64,000 nucleotides of DNA, taken from the NCBI RefSeq assembly GCF_027244095.1, contig NC_069658.1:416604687-416668686 (forward strand). Direction: 5' to 3'. Every line of letters begins with the position of its first letter. Positions within the stretch are counted from its first letter, which is position 1. A model generated the notes under the pieces. It worked only from the letters and a program-made list of their open reading frames with translations. It searched no databases and had not been told where the DNA came from. Below, piece after piece: positions 61,715-64,000 of the stretch. A program made the translations under genes and the position numbers. Source of the DNA: Hemicordylus capensis. Taxonomy: Eukaryota > Chordata > Lepidosauria > Squamata > Cordylidae.

Positions 61715-64000
61715 CTACAAAACAAAAAAGAGGGTTATTTATATAAAGGAACAGTTGTCACTGCTTTCAAAATTGCTCTTACTCTTACCTCTCTTATTCA
61801 GAACATAGATTGTCTTAACACATTTGTCATGCTTAGTTACATTAAAATGTTGCTTAAATCCTTTGTGTTTCATAACTGGGGCAATAAGACAAATTCAAGA
61901 GTGGTAGCCATGCTAGTCTATTACAGAAGAAAGGAAATGAAGGAAAAGGCTTGTAGCACTTCAAACACCAACAGCATAAGGTTCATAAGTATAAGCAGTA
62001 GAGGCCACTTTATCAGATAAGCAATGAATGTTTATGACACACAATAAATCTGTTTGTCTTTAGGGTGCCACCAGTCTGTCTGTCTGTCTGTCTGTCTTGT
62101 TTTGTTTGGAAGGCAAAAAGAGATGCCCAAGATCTACTGTACAAAACAGAGAGAGAGAGCAGAATGGAAAGCAGCAGAGCTGGGGCAGAAAACACCCTTC
62201 TCCTCCATTAGTGTCTCAAATGACAGCTGGTGGGGAAGGAAGACAGAAAAGCCTCCAGACCCAAATTATTACTTGCAAGAATTCATAAAATCCAGTTGAG
62301 CAGAGGAATGTTTCCTAGCCATCTTTTAATATTTAAGTTCTCCGTTCCATTTTCCTTCTCCTTTGGCCAACATGCAGCCTAATCCTACGCATGTTTGCTG
62401 AGAAACAAGTCCCATGGACTTAAATGGAGCTTTCTTCCAAACAAGGATGCCTAGGATTGCAACCTTTGAGATACTGAAACTGATACAACTAATACACCAG
62501 TGATGCCAAAACAGCACTTCATAGCCACTGTTGGTGCATCAATATGTAGATTTGCCCTTTTCTCAAGAAGTACATAGTCTAGCTTTAAATTTATGTGACA
62601 TGGACAGTCATGTTTTAAGGAAAGCAGGGTATAACTCCCTACATGAACTTGGACAGTACCACAGCATCCTATCCAACCTGATTCTCACAAACACTTCCAC
62701 AAACCTCACAGCATCCTAGAATCAAATCAGATATTCTAACTGCTGCAAATACTATGTCTCAAAGTAATCTCACAAGGCTTTAGTTATGCAGCTGTAATTC
62801 TGTCATGGAACAACACAATACTTCCAACTGTATACTGAAAATTCCGTATTTCCCATCGCTCCCAGATGTTCCTTGCATCAGAAGTACTAGAGTCCAGTGG
62901 ACAAGTGATTTAAAATAGTTTGCCACCTATGAAGCTAGGCTGAATTGAATAATAAATGATTTTTTAAAATGCACACACATAATTTGTATAACTCATGAAA
63001 CCAGCCATATCAGTTACAGGCTCAACTAACACAGTAAGTAACAAAACTAAATTAAACTTTATCAATGATAAAGGACTGAGTTTAAATTTGGAAACACAGG
63101 CTTATGTTCCATCACAGCCTTGCAGAAAAAGAACAAAAAACACAATACAAATATATGAATCTGCTTGCAAACATAAGCAAATGGGCTGATTTAGACAAGA
63201 CACTGCTACAACCAGCACTCGATCAGGGCGGGGCCACGCTGAGAGCATGCTCACCCTGATGTCATTGGAGAACATCCCAACATGTTGGGGGGGTCCCTTA
63301 ATCAAGTGAGGGGTATTCATCAGAACTGGCCCACTACAATGACCCCAAACCCTAGGTTAAACACTGCATGTTGCAGACGATGTCTTAGCCAAACCTCCTC
63401 AGAGTCGACAGAGCAGTGGGTCAGGTATACTGTTTGTTTCATGAATACTAACTTGAGCAGATCACTCGTTCACCCTCAGTGAAACCAGGTGGCAACTTCA
63501 GGAGACAAACTACCCACCAGCTCCCTTGGCTGGCCTGTCACCTCATGGTGTCTCCTCCCCCCACACGCCCAAAAAACTTTACCAGGCATTTCTGCTCTAG
63601 CCCCAAACTCTCTCTCCCTTCCTTCTCCACATTTCCTTCTGCTCTTTTCCTCTTTGGCTTTTGAAAATGCCAGTGGGCGCAGAGGAGCAAAGAAGCAGTG
63701 CAGGCAGCAGTGTCAATGCTCTGCCAAATAAAATCAGGGGGAGGGAATGTCAGCTGGTTAACACAGCACATGCTGACACGTTCCCTCCCCAAATCACCAA
63801 AATGTCAGGGTGCTTTTAGGATCGACTTGAAAATGCTTGTGAATCATGCACCCCTCTTATTTCGCTAAAGTAGCTGGCTGTTGCTACCCTTGTTGCTCAG
63901 TACTGCTTCTGTTCCCATACTTTTAGTCAAGCAATAGCACTTCAGCTTGCTTTGTTCATGAACCTAATCAAAAGATTAGGTCATTACTTTCATCCAGTGT
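61715..64000 (-). other. ATAD5 intron 1, partial
   Basis: No exon 1 candidate or CpG island is visible up to the window end. At about 61895-62080 lies a dispersed repeat (gtggtagccatgctagtcta to gacacacaataaatctgttt), followed by a (TCTG)n run. A short run at 62360-62465 (agcctaatcctacgcatgtt, cctaggattgcaacc) looks like another old repeat. Confidence 0.5.
62082..62099. repeat. (TCTG)n microsatellite
   Basis: About four to five units of CTGT/TCTG in tandem. Confidence 0.85.

Noticed and set aside
63200-63740. Possible first exon of ATAD5
   Set aside because: There is no CpG island and no ATG-bearing exon with a phase-compatible donor that resembles the ATAD5 N-terminus.

Overview
The window looks like nuclear DNA of a squamate reptile, most likely a lizard. 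The evidence is a pair of vertebrate genes in conserved convergent order (TEFM then ATAD5), a Sauria-type tRNA SINE, a 5S-rRNA-headed SINE, abundant LINE 3' ends and DIRS-type tyrosine-recombinase retroelements. The species cannot be named from the sequence alone.

Layout. Positions 1-1946 hold the end of TEFM on the + strand: the tail of its penultimate exon and the whole last coding exon. From 61714 down to 11055 on the - strand lie 22 consecutive coding exons of ATAD5, from the large exon 2 to the stop codon. All junctions are GT-AG, every phase agrees with its neighbour, and the coding total is 5223 nt (1740 codons plus stop). Only the short first exon is missing and must lie beyond 64000. 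A poly(A) signal at 10375-10380 closes ATAD5. TEFM has candidate signals at 2129, 2655 and 2717. The two genes meet tail to tail across about 8 kb.

The rest is repeats. A 6-kb DIRS-type element (about 2947-8932) fills the gap between the genes and still shows its inverted ends and internal complementary region. A decayed DIRS-like cluster follows at about 9030-10170. Two more DIRS fossils of a different family lie in ATAD5 introns, in the sense orientation: about 24321-29500, a mosaic with an inverted segment, and about 48583-55940, which has swallowed a LINE end and a hAT-type foldback. A 5-kb LINE (about 43233-48482, - strand) and an L2-like LINE (about 56085-57300, + strand) fill the largest intron (14.5 kb). 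Several non-autonomous hAT-type elements show TAGGGATGTGC or CAGGGGCGTA ends and 8-bp target duplications. Other items are foldback elements, a hAT relic with a BED zinc finger, a 150-bp tandem array, a CpG-rich plus polypurine block inside an intron, and two LTR-like segments.

How it works together: TEFM is a mitochondrial transcription elongation factor. ATAD5 is the large subunit of the RFC-like complex that unloads PCNA from DNA. They are neighbours, not partners. I saw no clearly new biological system. The most interesting signals are the DIRS end architecture, the inverted DIRS chimera, the family of hAT-type foldbacks, and the intronic CpG/polypurine block. Exon edges were placed by eye from splice sites and remembered human protein sequence. 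Repeat edges are approximate unless a target duplication fixes them.
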